Program-made: the position numbers and the translations under genes
Notes under the pieces: model-generated
The model's input: only the letters and a program-made list of their open reading frames with translations
The model's database searches: none
What the model was told of the DNA's origin: nothing
NCBI RefSeq assembly: GCF_024346375.1
Contig: NZ_JAGQCV010000003.1
Coordinates: 1-64,000 of the forward strand
From: Synechococcus sp. ATX 2A4
GTDB lineage: Bacteria > Cyanobacteriota > Cyanobacteriia > PCC-6307 > Cyanobiaceae
DNA: 64,000 nt
Reading direction: 5' to 3'
Shown here: in pieces, positions 53,412-62,520 of the stretch
Layout: each line of letters opens with the position of its first letter
Position numbering within the stretch: position 1 is the stretch's first letter

Positions 53412-55328
53412 TTGTCGGTTTTTTCTCTGATTCCGAATCACGTGTTTACACGGCGGCTCGTCCTGATGGGAATCGATGGCTGGCTGATCGCCGTCTGCTT
53501 CATCGCGGCACTTGTGCTGCGCCTCTCCAAGCAACCGGGCCTTGAGATGATTGTGGCCGGACACCTGGAGATGGTGCCGTGGGCCGTGGTCACCGGACTG
53601 ACCGTGCTCTATCTGAGCGGCTGGTACCGCGGACTCACCCGCTCCTCGGGAAGCCATTCCCTCTACGGGCTGCTGCCGCGCACCGCTCTGATGGTGCTGC
53701 TGATGCTCGTAATCAGCCGCCTGCTGGGCGGTTACCAGCCGCCGCGGTCCTTCTGGATTCTCTATTGGTTGCTGATTTCCGGCACAGCGATCGCCAGCCG
53801 CATCGTGATGCGCGACCTGCTGATCCTGATGCTCAACCGCTCCCAGCGGCGGGACCCCCAACCGGGTCACCAGGTGCTGCGCACCTTGATCTATGGCGCT
53901 GGATCCACCGGGATGCGCCTGCTGCAGGAGCTGCGCAACGATTCACGCTTTCAGGTGGTCGGCTTCCTCGATGACCAACCAAGCCTGCAAGGTCGTCACC
54001 TTCAGAACGTCAGGATCCATCTCCCCGAGCAGCTTTCCGGCCTGGTTGCCCGGCACCAGGTGGAGCAGGTGTTGCTGGCGATGCCATCAGTACAGCGGGA
54101 TCGCAAGCGGATGCTTGTGGATCTGCTCACCAATCAGGGGCTGAAGGTGCTCTCGATTCCTTCACTGGCCCAGCTCGCCTCCGGTCAGCGTCTCGTCACC
54201 GATCTTCAACCGGTGGCCATTGAGGATCTGCTGGGCCGGGAGCCCTCCACCCCCGACCCGCAGCTGCTCACAGCGGCGGTGGCGGGCAAGGGCGTGTTGG
54301 TCACCGGGGGGGGCGGCTCCATCGGCAGTGAACTCTGCCGGCAGGCGCTCGCCCTTGGTGCCCGTTGCCTTGTGGTGGTGGAGCGCAGTGAATTCGCGCT
54401 CTACACCGCTCACCTTGAGCTCAGCAAGCTGTGCTCGGCGGATGTGGATCTGGTGCCCGTGCTGGGGGATTCCACCGACGCCGCCCACCTCACCCGTCTG
54501 TGCCGCCGCTATGCGGTCGACACGATCTTTCATGCAGCGGCCTATAAACACGTGCCGATGGTGGAAGCCAACCTCTGCGCCGGGGTGGCCAACAACCTCC
54601 ATGCCACCAAGGCGGTGATCGAAGCGGCGTGGGCCGCAAAGGTGGAACGGCTCACCTTGATCTCCACCGACAAAGCTGTGCGCCCAACCAATGTGATGGG
54701 AGCCAGCAAAAGGGTGTGCGAGCTGTTGATCCAATCGGCGGCGCGCGAAACCTCTAAGAGCGGGGGTGGTCCGGTGTTCTCGATGGTGCGGTTCGGCAAT
54801 GTGCTGGCGTCCTCCGGTTCCGTGATTCCCCTCTTTCATCAGCAGATTGCCGAAGGCGGGCCTGTCACCGTCACCCATCCCGCCGTCACCCGCTACTTCA
54901 TGACCATCCCCGAGGCCGTGCAGCTGGTGCTGCAAGCCACCGGCATGGCCTCCGGTGGTGATCTGTTCCTGCTCGACATGGGCGAACCTGTCCGGATCGC
55001 AGACCTGGCGCGGCAAATGATTGAGCTGTCCGGCTTGCGTGTGCGCGATCAGCACCATCCAGAAGGGGATATCGAAGTGGCCTACACCGGCCTCCGCCCC
55101 GGCGAGAAGCTCTACGAAGAGCTGCTGATCAGCGATGACGACCAACCCACCCGGCACCCCCTGATCCGGCGGGCTCGGGAGCCCATGTCGGGCCATGAAG
55201 AGTTCGGCTGGAAACTCAGCCAACTGGAGCAGGCATTGGCGGCCTGGGACGAAGCCGGTACCCTTGACGCGCTGCAGCGTCTCGTAGAAGGTTACACAGC
55301 TGACGTCGGCATCCCCACCCATCGATGA
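53412..55328 (+). CDS. UDP-GlcNAc 4,6-dehydratase, membrane-bound WbpM/FlaA1 type
   Basis: A 638-residue nucleotide-sugar dehydratase. The N-terminal part has about four membrane helices (LVLMGIDGWLIAVCFIAALV, then two around residues 55-125). A first Rossmann-like domain (TLIYGAGSTGMRLLQELRN) precedes the catalytic domain. That domain starts GKGVLVTGGGGSIGSELCRQ at about residue 293 and has STDKAVRPTNVMGASKRVCE, with the Asp, Lys and Met typical of this group. It probably makes UDP-4-keto-6-deoxy-GlcNAc for WbpV-like reduction. The TTG at 53412 is the first usable start. The stop overlaps the exosortase gene by 4 nt. Confidence 0.94.
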   Translation: MSVFSLIPNHVFTRRLVLMGIDGWLIAVCFIAALVLRLSKQPGLEMIVAGHLEMVPWAVVTGLTVLYLSGWYRGLTRSSGSHSLYGLLPRTALMVLLMLVISRLLGGYQPPRSFWILYWLLISGTAIASRIVMRDLLILMLNRSQRRDPQPGHQVLRTLIYGAGSTGMRLLQELRNDSRFQVVGFLDDQPSLQGRHLQNVRIHLPEQLSGLVARHQVEQVLLAMPSVQRDRKRMLVDLLTNQGLKVLSIPSLAQLASGQRLVTDLQPVAIEDLLGREPSTPDPQLLTAAVAGKGVLVTGGGGSIGSELCRQALALGARCLVVVERSEFALYTAHLELSKLCSADVDLVPVLGDSTDAAHLTRLCRRYAVDTIFHAAAYKHVPMVEANLCAGVANNLHATKAVIEAAWAAKVERLTLISTDKAVRPTNVMGASKRVCELLIQSAARETSKSGGGPVFSMVRFGNVLASSGSVIPLFHQQIAEGGPVTVTHPAVTRYFMTIPEAVQLVLQATGMASGGDLFLLDMGEPVRIADLARQMIELSGLRVRDQHHPEGDIEVAYTGLRPGEKLYEELLISDDDQPTRHPLIRRAREPMSGHEEFGWKLSQLEQALAAWDEAGTLDALQRLVEGYTADVGIPTHR

Positions 55329-56257
55329 TCAAGATGCCATCGCCAGCCTTTTTGAAAGCACTCCTGCGCAGGATTCCGCCTGCCACCTCAAGAAATCTCT
55401 GGCTGCTCACAGCTGCAGCTGTGGCAATCCACAACACGTGGGTGATTTACAGCACGCAGGATGCCACCGCGCTGTTGGTGTTCAGTGTTCTCTGCTGGTG
55501 GGGGGCCCTCACCTGCATGGAGGATCGCCTTGAAGATCTGCGTCCGCGGCCTTCACTTCCAGGGATGGTGCTTGGATTTGTGATCCTCGCTTGGTGCCTG
55601 ATCAGAAGCGGCCTGATTCTGGATCGTGACACTGTAATTTATGCGCTCGCCCCTCTTGAGGTGATCGGGCTTGCATTGTTATGCACTCCCATGCGGCGGA
55701 TCACCGAGTTCTGGCATCAGATCCTCATCCTCACCCTCGTACCCCTTTCCCTGGTCGGCGAAAAGCTCTACCCAGAAGAGTTGCTGAGCGTAACCACAGC
55801 TGCCATGGCAAGCATGCTGCTGTCACTGCTCGGCTTTGATGTATCCACGTACGGGAGAGTGGTCACCATCAGTGGCCAAGCATCTGTTTCAGTGATGGAG
55901 CGGTGTAGTGGCTATGAGCAGATCGCTCAAGTGACTTCAATCGCTATCATTTTTCTGTTGGCTTTTCCATTGCGCAGCTTTATGAACAAGCTGCTGGTTC
56001 TTTTTGCGGCTCCAGTGATCGCCATCATCAGCAACACCTTCAGGGTGGCCCTTCTGAATTTGATCATCTACATCGAGTTTCTGAGAAACTCTAAGGACGA
56101 TTGGTGGTTCATCTTCTTCCACGAAGGGGAAGGTTCGCTGGTCTTCTCTGCCATTGCCGTTTGCATCTTTTCCTGGTTCTATCTGAAGGTGCTTGACAAA
56201 GAACTTGGGCCACCTCCCAGTATCCCCACAAGTTCCACCATTTCCACCGTGGATTGA
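55325..56257 (+). CDS. crtA: Cyanoexosortase, probably type A
   Basis: A 310-residue transpeptidase-like membrane protease of the exosortase family, which removes PEP-CTERM sorting tails and attaches proteins to the envelope. Eight hydrophobic helices are seen. The catalytic triad is present: Cys194 in MERCSGYEQIAQ, Arg240 in NTFRVALLNLI and His266 in FFHEGEGSLVF. The neighbours (an exosortase-associated protein and an HpsJ-like protein) fit the cyanobacterial A-type system. The start overlaps the WbpM-like gene, which links sorting to glycan synthesis. The symbol follows the cyanoexosortase A name and is an inference. Confidence 0.88.
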   Translation: MIKMPSPAFLKALLRRIPPATSRNLWLLTAAAVAIHNTWVIYSTQDATALLVFSVLCWWGALTCMEDRLEDLRPRPSLPGMVLGFVILAWCLIRSGLILDRDTVIYALAPLEVIGLALLCTPMRRITEFWHQILILTLVPLSLVGEKLYPEELLSVTTAAMASMLLSLLGFDVSTYGRVVTISGQASVSVMERCSGYEQIAQVTSIAIIFLLAFPLRSFMNKLLVLFAAPVIAIISNTFRVALLNLIIYIEFLRNSKDDWWFIFFHEGEGSLVFSAIAVCIFSWFYLKVLDKELGPPPSIPTSSTISTVD

Positions 56258-56259
56258 GC

Positions 56260-56916
56260 ATGCCTGAATCCCTCGTGCGTTTCTGGCTCGGTCTTGCCGC
56301 CGCAGGCTCCGTCGCCGCCACCTTTCAGGTGGTGTTCTGGCCGCGCTGGCCCAGCGCCTCACTGCCGTCCACCGCCAATCTGGCGGTGGACGGATACACA
56401 TTGAGTCCTGAGGCCGGCAGCCCGGCAGAGCGAACGTCCGACCTCGCCATCAGCCCCACCGTCCGCTACCGGATGGTGAGCAACGGCAGCAGGCCGGAGC
56501 AAGCATCCCCCCTCACCTTGCAGCTGGCCATGCTCTCCCCTCGCAGGCTCGGAGGCTTTCAGTTGGCAGCCGCCACAAAGGAGCGGCCCGCCTGGCACAT
56601 GAGCCAGCGGAGGCTGCAGCAGCTTGGGGATGACGAAATCGCAATCGGCACCATCAACAACCGCCTATCGGTGCAAACCTGCTTAACAGCAGCCGAAAAA
56701 GGCGCTGTGACGGAAGCAGTCTTCGGAGCCACGGTCATTGCTCCCGCCAATCGGCGCCAGCAATTGGAGCGTGTGCTGGGGATGCGACCAAACCGGCGCA
56801 CCGATTGTGTCCTGACGACCATCAGCAGCTTCGGTGGGCAACAACCGGAGGCTGCATCCTTGCTTGAGGCGTTCAGTGAACTGAGGCCACAGCTTAAACT
56901 CCTTCTCAATCCATAA
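56260..56916 (+). CDS. Cyanoexosortase system-associated protein
   Basis: A 218-residue protein with one N-terminal membrane helix (VRFWLGLAAAGSVAATFQVV) and a periplasmic domain. It lies directly after the exosortase, the position of the small accessory proteins of cyanoexosortase systems, and has their EpsI-like pattern of a membrane anchor plus a beta-rich domain (TVRYRMVSN, LTLQLAMLSPRRLGGFQLA). Two Cys residues (SVQTCLTAAEK and RRTDCVLTTI) could form a disulfide. I assign it by position and topology. ATG 56260 is used; TTG 56254 overlaps the exosortase stop. Confidence 0.68.
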   Translation: MPESLVRFWLGLAAAGSVAATFQVVFWPRWPSASLPSTANLAVDGYTLSPEAGSPAERTSDLAISPTVRYRMVSNGSRPEQASPLTLQLAMLSPRRLGGFQLAAATKERPAWHMSQRRLQQLGDDEIAIGTINNRLSVQTCLTAAEKGAVTEAVFGATVIAPANRRQQLERVLGMRPNRRTDCVLTTISSFGGQQPEAASLLEAFSELRPQLKLLLNP

Positions 56917-56933
56917 CCACCGCCCGAGAATTC

Positions 56934-58061
56934 ATGGTAGACCCCGGCATCCCGGAATCTGAAGTTACCGAGTCAGCGACAGGCTCAGAGTCAGCGACAG
57001 CTTCCGAAGCAACAACAGGCGCCCTGATCATTGATGAGGCGTTGGGTGCTGTCACTGAAGACACTGCAGCGAAGCAGCAAGCAACTGTTGTCCATAAATC
57101 GCGCGAATCTCAGTCGCCGCTTCTGGCCGTCGGTGGAGCCTCTCTTCTCGCCTACAGCTCTTACAGTATTATTTTCCTGATCGCATCCAATCCATCGCCT
57201 GCCCCGATTGCAGTGCTTGATCGGATCACAGGCTTCATCAGCTTGCTTCCGCAATTCATCCTGGGATTTGTTCTGCTGTTCCAGAGCTTCTCGCCTCAGG
57301 CAATCCAAAGCGAATCGATCTGGAAGAAACTCCTACGCCAGCTCGTTGCTCTGCTCGCTATTGCCTATCTTGTCTGCGCTCCAATCAGCACCATTCAGGC
57401 TATCAGTCAAAGGCGTGTTGAAATCTCTAATTTCACCAGAGCCAATCAGCAGCTTCAAGAGCGAAAGCAACAGATCATGGGTGCGATCGCCAACCTCACA
57501 AGCAAGGAGCAATTTGAAACTGCTCTTCAACAATTCACTGAAATCCGAGCGATCAGGATCGACCCCACAGCTCCTCCAGCAGAGACAATTGCTGGAGTTG
57601 AAACCGCCATTGACAACGCCCTTGACCTTCAGATCCAGAATTTGCGTGTACAGGTGGAGCAGCGTCTTAGCGGCCTCCAGTCTCGAGCCAGACTGGCCAC
57701 CGCAGGCTCATTGGTGTCAGGCATTGCCTTTGTGGCACTCGGCGTGCAAGTGGTTCCTTGGATGGCTGGGCTGGCACGCTTCATCTCCCAATTGCAGAAA
57801 CAGGCAATGTTGCTGTTCAGGCCACTCCTCCAACGGTTGCCTGGCACCGGGAAATCGAAAGCTTCGCCTGAAGCCGCTGCCAAGGCAGCCAAAGCCAGAG
57901 CCGAGTCTGCGCGACGCATCCATGCCAAGCGCGCGGCAGCGGCGAGCAATCAACGCCGCTGGCAAAAGGCCTGGGCTCAACTTCAATCCAACCTGGCCAA
58001 GCTCCGTCCCGGTGGCGGCACGAAGCGATCACCGAAGTCTTCTCGCCGCCGCCGTTCGTGA
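56934..58061 (+). CDS. HpsJ-like polysaccharide biosynthesis protein
   Basis: A 375-residue membrane protein similar to HpsJ, a hormogonium polysaccharide protein associated with cyanoexosortases. Two helices (SLLAYSSYSIIFLIA and LLPQFILGFVLLFQS) precede a third (RQLVALLAIAYLVCAPISTI). A coiled-coil region follows (ANQQLQERKQQIMGAIANL), then a helix (GSLVSGIAFVALGVQVVPW) and an Arg/Lys-rich C-terminal tail ending SRRRRS. The function in HpsJ is not known in detail. GTG of the phosphatase gene overlaps its stop. Confidence 0.75.
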   Translation: MVDPGIPESEVTESATGSESATASEATTGALIIDEALGAVTEDTAAKQQATVVHKSRESQSPLLAVGGASLLAYSSYSIIFLIASNPSPAPIAVLDRITGFISLLPQFILGFVLLFQSFSPQAIQSESIWKKLLRQLVALLAIAYLVCAPISTIQAISQRRVEISNFTRANQQLQERKQQIMGAIANLTSKEQFETALQQFTEIRAIRIDPTAPPAETIAGVETAIDNALDLQIQNLRVQVEQRLSGLQSRARLATAGSLVSGIAFVALGVQVVPWMAGLARFISQLQKQAMLLFRPLLQRLPGTGKSKASPEAAAKAAKARAESARRIHAKRAAAASNQRRWQKAWAQLQSNLAKLRPGGGTKRSPKSSRRRRS

Positions 58062-58579
58062 ACGAACGCCTGACCAAGATCTTCCGGCGCTGGCGCAACC
58101 AACCGCCGCCCTTTCGCTTCGACTGGGTCTTACAACAAGAGCTCGCCGTCGGTCCTGCACCACGCACGATCGACGACTGGGCCGCACTCCAGCGTGCTGG
58201 ATTTCGCTCAAGGTTCAGCTGCTGTTACCCAGAGGAGGAACGGCGATGCGCCAAGCCACCTCCCGGCATGTGCCATCGAGGGCATTCCCTGCCCGATCAC
58301 AGGGAGCAAGAACCCTTGCGGCAAGAGCAACTGAGCAAAGCGATCAGCGAAGCGCAGCACCTACTGGAGGCCAGTCCTCCCCTGTATTTGCATTGCTGGG
58401 CGGGCCAGGAAAGATCCTCCTTGCTCGCTGTCGCGCTGGTGAGCAAGCGGCGGCACCTCTCGCTGCTCGATGCCCTGCTATGGGTGCGCCGCACCCATCC
58501 CAACGCCGCCCCCCTCTACCCACACCTTGAGGCGCTGGAAAGTCTGTTGTCTTCAGAGCAAGGCATAGAGATCAACTGA
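58058..58579 (+). CDS. Dual-specificity type protein phosphatase
   Basis: A 173-residue Cys-based phosphatase of the dual-specificity fold. The P-loop HCWAGQERSS is at residues 112-121, with nucleophile Cys113, Arg119 and Ser120. The general acid is probably Asp80 in HSLPDHREQEP. The order (Asp loop then P-loop) fits atypical DSPs. GTG 58058 overlaps the HpsJ-like stop by 4 nt. The convergent gene next door is a Wzc-like tyrosine kinase, so this may be its phosphatase in place of the usual low-molecular-weight Wzb; that is inference. A Cys-rich stretch (SCCYPEEERRC) lies near residue 54. Confidence 0.82.
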   Translation: MNERLTKIFRRWRNQPPPFRFDWVLQQELAVGPAPRTIDDWAALQRAGFRSRFSCCYPEEERRCAKPPPGMCHRGHSLPDHREQEPLRQEQLSKAISEAQHLLEASPPLYLHCWAGQERSSLLAVALVSKRRHLSLLDALLWVRRTHPNAAPLYPHLEALESLLSSEQGIEIN

Positions 58580-58676
58580 TTGGTTGGCGCTCTGAACCAG
58601 TGGCCTTCCGCACCATTCTTACGCAGAGGAGTATTGCTCAAAGAAGATATTGATGAGAGTAGATTTGCACTGGTCA

Positions 58677-61193
58677 TCAACGGCCGCTCCGGTCAAACGG
58701 ATTCATGCGAGCTGTAGCGGATCGCAACCAGCTGCCGTTTGAAGTTTGCCTGTTTGAATCATCGCTAGCATCCCCACCATCTCCAGATGCGGTTTGTGAA
58801 CCACTGGCCTGATCGGGAGCAGATGCGGAATCCGATGGCGAAGACGCTCTTGCCTTGCCATAGGTGTCCCTGTAACCAGATGAATAGGCGTAGTTATAAT
58901 GGTAGCCGTATTGGTAGCCATAATCATTGAGCCGGGTTGGATACGCCACTTGGTTACAAATAAGCCCAAGGATGTCCACCCCTGTGGCGCGAATCCGTTG
59001 CAGGGCTTGCGGCACAATTTCTCGATCCACCTTGCCAAGGCCGATGAGATAGAGGATGCCATCCACCTTTTCACCAAGCAGCACTGGATCCGAAAGGAGC
59101 AAGCTGGGAGGTGTATCAAAGAGAATGATGTCGTAGTCGGGCAGGTTTCGAATCTGGCCAATCAACTCCACCATCCGCTGAGAGTTCAGCAACTTGCCGG
59201 GGTCAGGAGGCCTTGGGCCAGCTGTAAGAATCGAAAGATTCGAGGCTGGATCAACAGTTCTGATCATGTCAGCCAATTGCAAGGAGCTGTCGCTGAGCAG
59301 GTTTGAGAGACCCGCAGGATTGTCAATGCCAAAGTGTTCATGCTGCTTTGGAATGCGCAAGTCAGCGTCAATCAGCAGGATTTTCTGGCCAAGATCAGCA
59401 AGGGTGCTGGCAAAGATGGTTGCCGCAGTGGATTTCCCCTCTCCTTGGGTGGCGGAAGAAAGCACGATCAGGCGAATCTCACGATCCGCACGTAACAGAC
59501 GGAAGGTGGTGAACAAGCTGCGGAGCGACTCCTTAACCGCAAACCGCTCAGAACTGGAGAGATCGCGCAGGTTTTGCAGAACAGGTCGGCTGGGATCAAG
59601 CGGGAGGTATGGAATCAGGCCAAGAACGGGCAGATTGAGATCCTGTTCCACTTCCTTGGGCGTATGAAACACGTTATCGGTGCGCTCCCTCAGCAGCACC
59701 ACACCCACGCCCACACCGGCTCCAATCAACAGCGCCCGCATAAATTCATTGAATAGATTTGGGCGTACGGGGATATCGCCAAAGGCTGGAGGCGTAAGGA
59801 TCTTCCATGGAACAGTTTCCTTGGCAACTTCCAGCCTGAATGTTTCACGGGCTTCGATATAAGACAGAAAGTTTTGGCGAGCAACATTTAGGCGTTGCTC
59901 AAGGTCGTCAAACTGTCGAATCTTGTCTGGATTTCGCCTGAAGTTTTCATTCAAAAGCAGGATCTGTCTGCTGATTTCATCCTGCTGCGCTCGATTGACA
60001 AACAATTGACTGGTCAAGGCGTCGCTGGCTTGTTGCTGAACCAGCGGCCGGAGCCTGTCGCGCTGAGCTTCCAACGCCTGAACTTGAGGAGAATCGGCGC
60101 GGAACGTGGACTTGGCCGATGCAATGGAGAGCTCCAGCTGATTCAACCGGTCTTGGGGGGTTTCCGTGGTTCCCGAAGCGGGCATCTGCTGCTCGGCCCG
60201 AGGCGCCGTGGAGAGGCCAAGATTGTTGGGCGCTTGGCCCTGGGACAACGGGCCGCGCTGAAGCCCTGAACCAGCGCCGGCAGATTGGGCAGAGGACCCA
60301 CTCAGACCACTGTTCGCCGGGGTGGTGCGGATGGGAACGGAGATCGAGGCCACACCGAGATCCACCAAGCGTCCGGATCGAACCGAAGCCAGCTGGGTTT
60401 CAAGGGTGGACTGCTGAACCTGAAGAGAGCGCAGTGAACTGAGCAGGCCGTCGCGTTCACCGATGATTGCGGCCCCCTGCACGCTGGGTTCAAGAAAGCC
60501 GTTGGATTCACGAAATCTTTTGAGGGAATCCTGCAATGTGGCGACCCGCTGCTGCAGGGCGGGAGCCTGCTGGTCCAAGAAGGCCAAACCCTGGCCCAGC
60601 TTTTCTTGGCGCTGCTCCAGTGCGTAATTAGGGTAGTTTTCAGCAAGGGCCGTTAGGATCCGTCTGCCCTCTACGGGGTCGTTCCAGAACAGGCTGACGT
60701 TGAGCACACCGGTGCTCGATTGCGGCCCGCCGGAGGCCGTGATGCTGAGGCCGCCGATCAGAGAAGAGAGTGGGACTTTCTGCTGTTTGGCAATCGGCTC
60801 AAGCAACAGGGGGCTACCAAGAAGTTCAATAAGGCTGGGAATATTGGCGTTGATTGTGCTACGCGCCACGCTCTCCACGGTGCTCGGCAACCCCCCCGGA
60901 CTGTTTCCACTGGGATTCAGCGGATCGGTAACCAGCAAACGGAATCCGCCGACATAAACAGGATTGAGGATCCGCTGACGAAGCGTGTTCGCTGCCAGCA
61001 CAACGGTGGTGACCCCGAAGACAAAAAGGAAAAGGCTCTGGCGACGCCTGAGCGTACGCAGCAATTTCTGGAGCCCGGAGGGTTCCTGATTGCCCCCGTT
61101 GCCGGGTGTGTTAAACTGACTGGAAATGGGGGTGCCATTGGCGGAGGAAGGGGGCCCTGCGGATGTGGGTGGAATCGCAGGGTCCGAAAGCAT
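58677..61193 (-). CDS. wzc: Wzc-type chain-length regulator and tyrosine autokinase
   Basis: An 838-residue capsule co-polymerase and bacterial tyrosine kinase. The N-terminus has one helix (SLFLFVFGVTTVVLAANTLR), then a large coiled-coil periplasmic part and a second helix (FMRALLIGAGVGVGVVLL). The kinase domain has Walker A TQGEGKST (Lys587), Walker A' LLIDADLR and Walker B IILFDTPPSLL. The Tyr cluster has nine Tyr in YGYQYGYHYNYAYSSGY and DTYG, near residues 757-780. Unlike typical Wzc, it is followed by about 60 Ser/Asp-rich residues. ATG 61193 is preferred; TTG 61247 adds 18. It converges on the phosphatase gene and diverges from wza. Confidence 0.95.
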   Translation of the reverse strand: MLSDPAIPPTSAGPPSSANGTPISSQFNTPGNGGNQEPSGLQKLLRTLRRRQSLFLFVFGVTTVVLAANTLRQRILNPVYVGGFRLLVTDPLNPSGNSPGGLPSTVESVARSTINANIPSLIELLGSPLLLEPIAKQQKVPLSSLIGGLSITASGGPQSSTGVLNVSLFWNDPVEGRRILTALAENYPNYALEQRQEKLGQGLAFLDQQAPALQQRVATLQDSLKRFRESNGFLEPSVQGAAIIGERDGLLSSLRSLQVQQSTLETQLASVRSGRLVDLGVASISVPIRTTPANSGLSGSSAQSAGAGSGLQRGPLSQGQAPNNLGLSTAPRAEQQMPASGTTETPQDRLNQLELSIASAKSTFRADSPQVQALEAQRDRLRPLVQQQASDALTSQLFVNRAQQDEISRQILLLNENFRRNPDKIRQFDDLEQRLNVARQNFLSYIEARETFRLEVAKETVPWKILTPPAFGDIPVRPNLFNEFMRALLIGAGVGVGVVLLRERTDNVFHTPKEVEQDLNLPVLGLIPYLPLDPSRPVLQNLRDLSSSERFAVKESLRSLFTTFRLLRADREIRLIVLSSATQGEGKSTAATIFASTLADLGQKILLIDADLRIPKQHEHFGIDNPAGLSNLLSDSSLQLADMIRTVDPASNLSILTAGPRPPDPGKLLNSQRMVELIGQIRNLPDYDIILFDTPPSLLLSDPVLLGEKVDGILYLIGLGKVDREIVPQALQRIRATGVDILGLICNQVAYPTRLNDYGYQYGYHYNYAYSSGYRDTYGKARASSPSDSASAPDQASGSQTASGDGGDASDDSNRQTSNGSWLRSATARMNPFDRSGR

Positions 61194-61315
61194 TGTGATC
61201 GTGAATGGGGGAGAGTTCTGGAGGCTACCGAACGGGTCAAGGGCCAAGGGTGAGCAGCCACACCTCGGGACCGCAGAGGACTAAGTATCCTTTGGGCCAA
61301 AGGTTAGTCTGCACC
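61194..61315. promoter_or_regulatory. Divergent promoter region between wzc and wza
   Basis: These 122 nt separate wzc from the Wza-type gene and must hold both promoters. A TAAGTA near the centre-right is a possible -10 box for wza. No clear -35 box was found. Confidence 0.4.
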
Positions 61316-62446
61316 ATGCCTTCCTGGGATAGAGGTTCCTTGCAGCGTCCTTTTCTGGTGGGTGTTGCCGCCTCTCTGCTGCTGGCTCACCCAGGGGCTG
61401 TCGCAGCTTCAGCCGCAGCCGCAGCTGCCCCACCCACACAGATCCAGCAGCGGCCCTCCGCTGAGCCACTGCAGCTGGATGCCTACATCCTCGGCCCCGG
61501 GGATGTGCTGGAGCTGCAGCTGCTCGATCCCTCCGCCCAGGCGCTCGGCGGCAGCCTGGAGATCCTCAACGACGGCACCGCCTCCCTCGCCCTGATCGGC
61601 TCGGCCCAGCTCAGTGGCCTCACCCTCAGCCAGGCCACCCAGTGGCTCACCCTCCTCTACCGGCGGGTGTTGCTGCGGCCGGAGCTCACGCTGCGTGTGG
61701 CACGGCTGCGGCCGATGCAGGTGTCGGTGCTGGGCGAGGTACAGAACCCAGGGCTTTACAGCCTCTCTCCGAGCGGCGAAGGATCCGCAGTGCAAGGAGC
61801 ACCAACCACATCTCCCGGTCTGCCCACGGTTGTGTCAGCGATTCAGAAAGCCGGTGGCATCACCCTCAACGCAGATCTTCGCCAGGTGGTGTTGCGTCGA
61901 CGCCTGCCTGGCAATGAAGCAGAGCAGAAGCAACTCGACCTCAACTTGGTGGAGCTGGTGCGCAACGGCAATCAGCGCCAGAACCCGTTTCTGTTCGACG
62001 GAGACACCATCTTGATCGCGCGGGCCGCCACGCCCCCGCCCGATGAGGTTCTCGAACTCGGCGCTGGCAACCTTTCGCCCCAGACGATCACCGTGAATGT
62101 GATCGGTGAGGTGCGCTCCCCGGGCCGCATTCCTTTGCGCGCCAACACCCCTTTGATGGACGCCCTCCTCACCGCTGGCGGGCCTGACGACTGGCGTGCC
62201 GATGAGCGTGGCATTCAGTTGATCCGCGTCAACCGCAACGGCACCGTTGAGCGACGCACCTTTGCTGTCGACTACAGCCAGGGCGTGTCCACGGAGAAAA
62301 ACCCACCGTTACGGGAGGGCGACACTGTGCTGGTGAGCCGGAGCCTTTACGGAAAGTCGGTGGACATCCTCAACCAGGTGATCCTGCCGATCGGGCAGCT
62401 GCTCAATATCTATGTTCTTTATGACAACATCAACAACAGGTTCTGA
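61316..62446 (+). CDS. wza: Wza-type polysaccharide export protein with SLBB domains
   Basis: A 376-residue polysaccharide biosynthesis/export protein. A signal sequence (FLVGVAASLLLAHPGAVAAS) precedes the PES domain, which starts YILGPGDVLELQLLDPSAQA. Two SLBB domains follow: MQVSVLGEVQNPGLYSLSPS and ITVNVIGEVRSPGRIPLRAN, the latter with PLMDALLTAGGPDDW. No lipobox Cys is seen, so lipidation is doubtful. ATG 61316 lies after AAAGG and directly before the signal peptide. It probably forms the outer-membrane exit channel working with Wzc. Confidence 0.93.
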   Translation: MPSWDRGSLQRPFLVGVAASLLLAHPGAVAASAAAAAAPPTQIQQRPSAEPLQLDAYILGPGDVLELQLLDPSAQALGGSLEILNDGTASLALIGSAQLSGLTLSQATQWLTLLYRRVLLRPELTLRVARLRPMQVSVLGEVQNPGLYSLSPSGEGSAVQGAPTTSPGLPTVVSAIQKAGGITLNADLRQVVLRRRLPGNEAEQKQLDLNLVELVRNGNQRQNPFLFDGDTILIARAATPPPDEVLELGAGNLSPQTITVNVIGEVRSPGRIPLRANTPLMDALLTAGGPDDWRADERGIQLIRVNRNGTVERRTFAVDYSQGVSTEKNPPLREGDTVLVSRSLYGKSVDILNQVILPIGQLLNIYVLYDNINNRF

Positions 62447-62520
62447 GCATCAAGTTCTGAACGGCACTTGCCAAGCAGCCGGTGCCGGTGCCTAAGGTTG
62501 AACGCCAGCATGAGGTCGTG

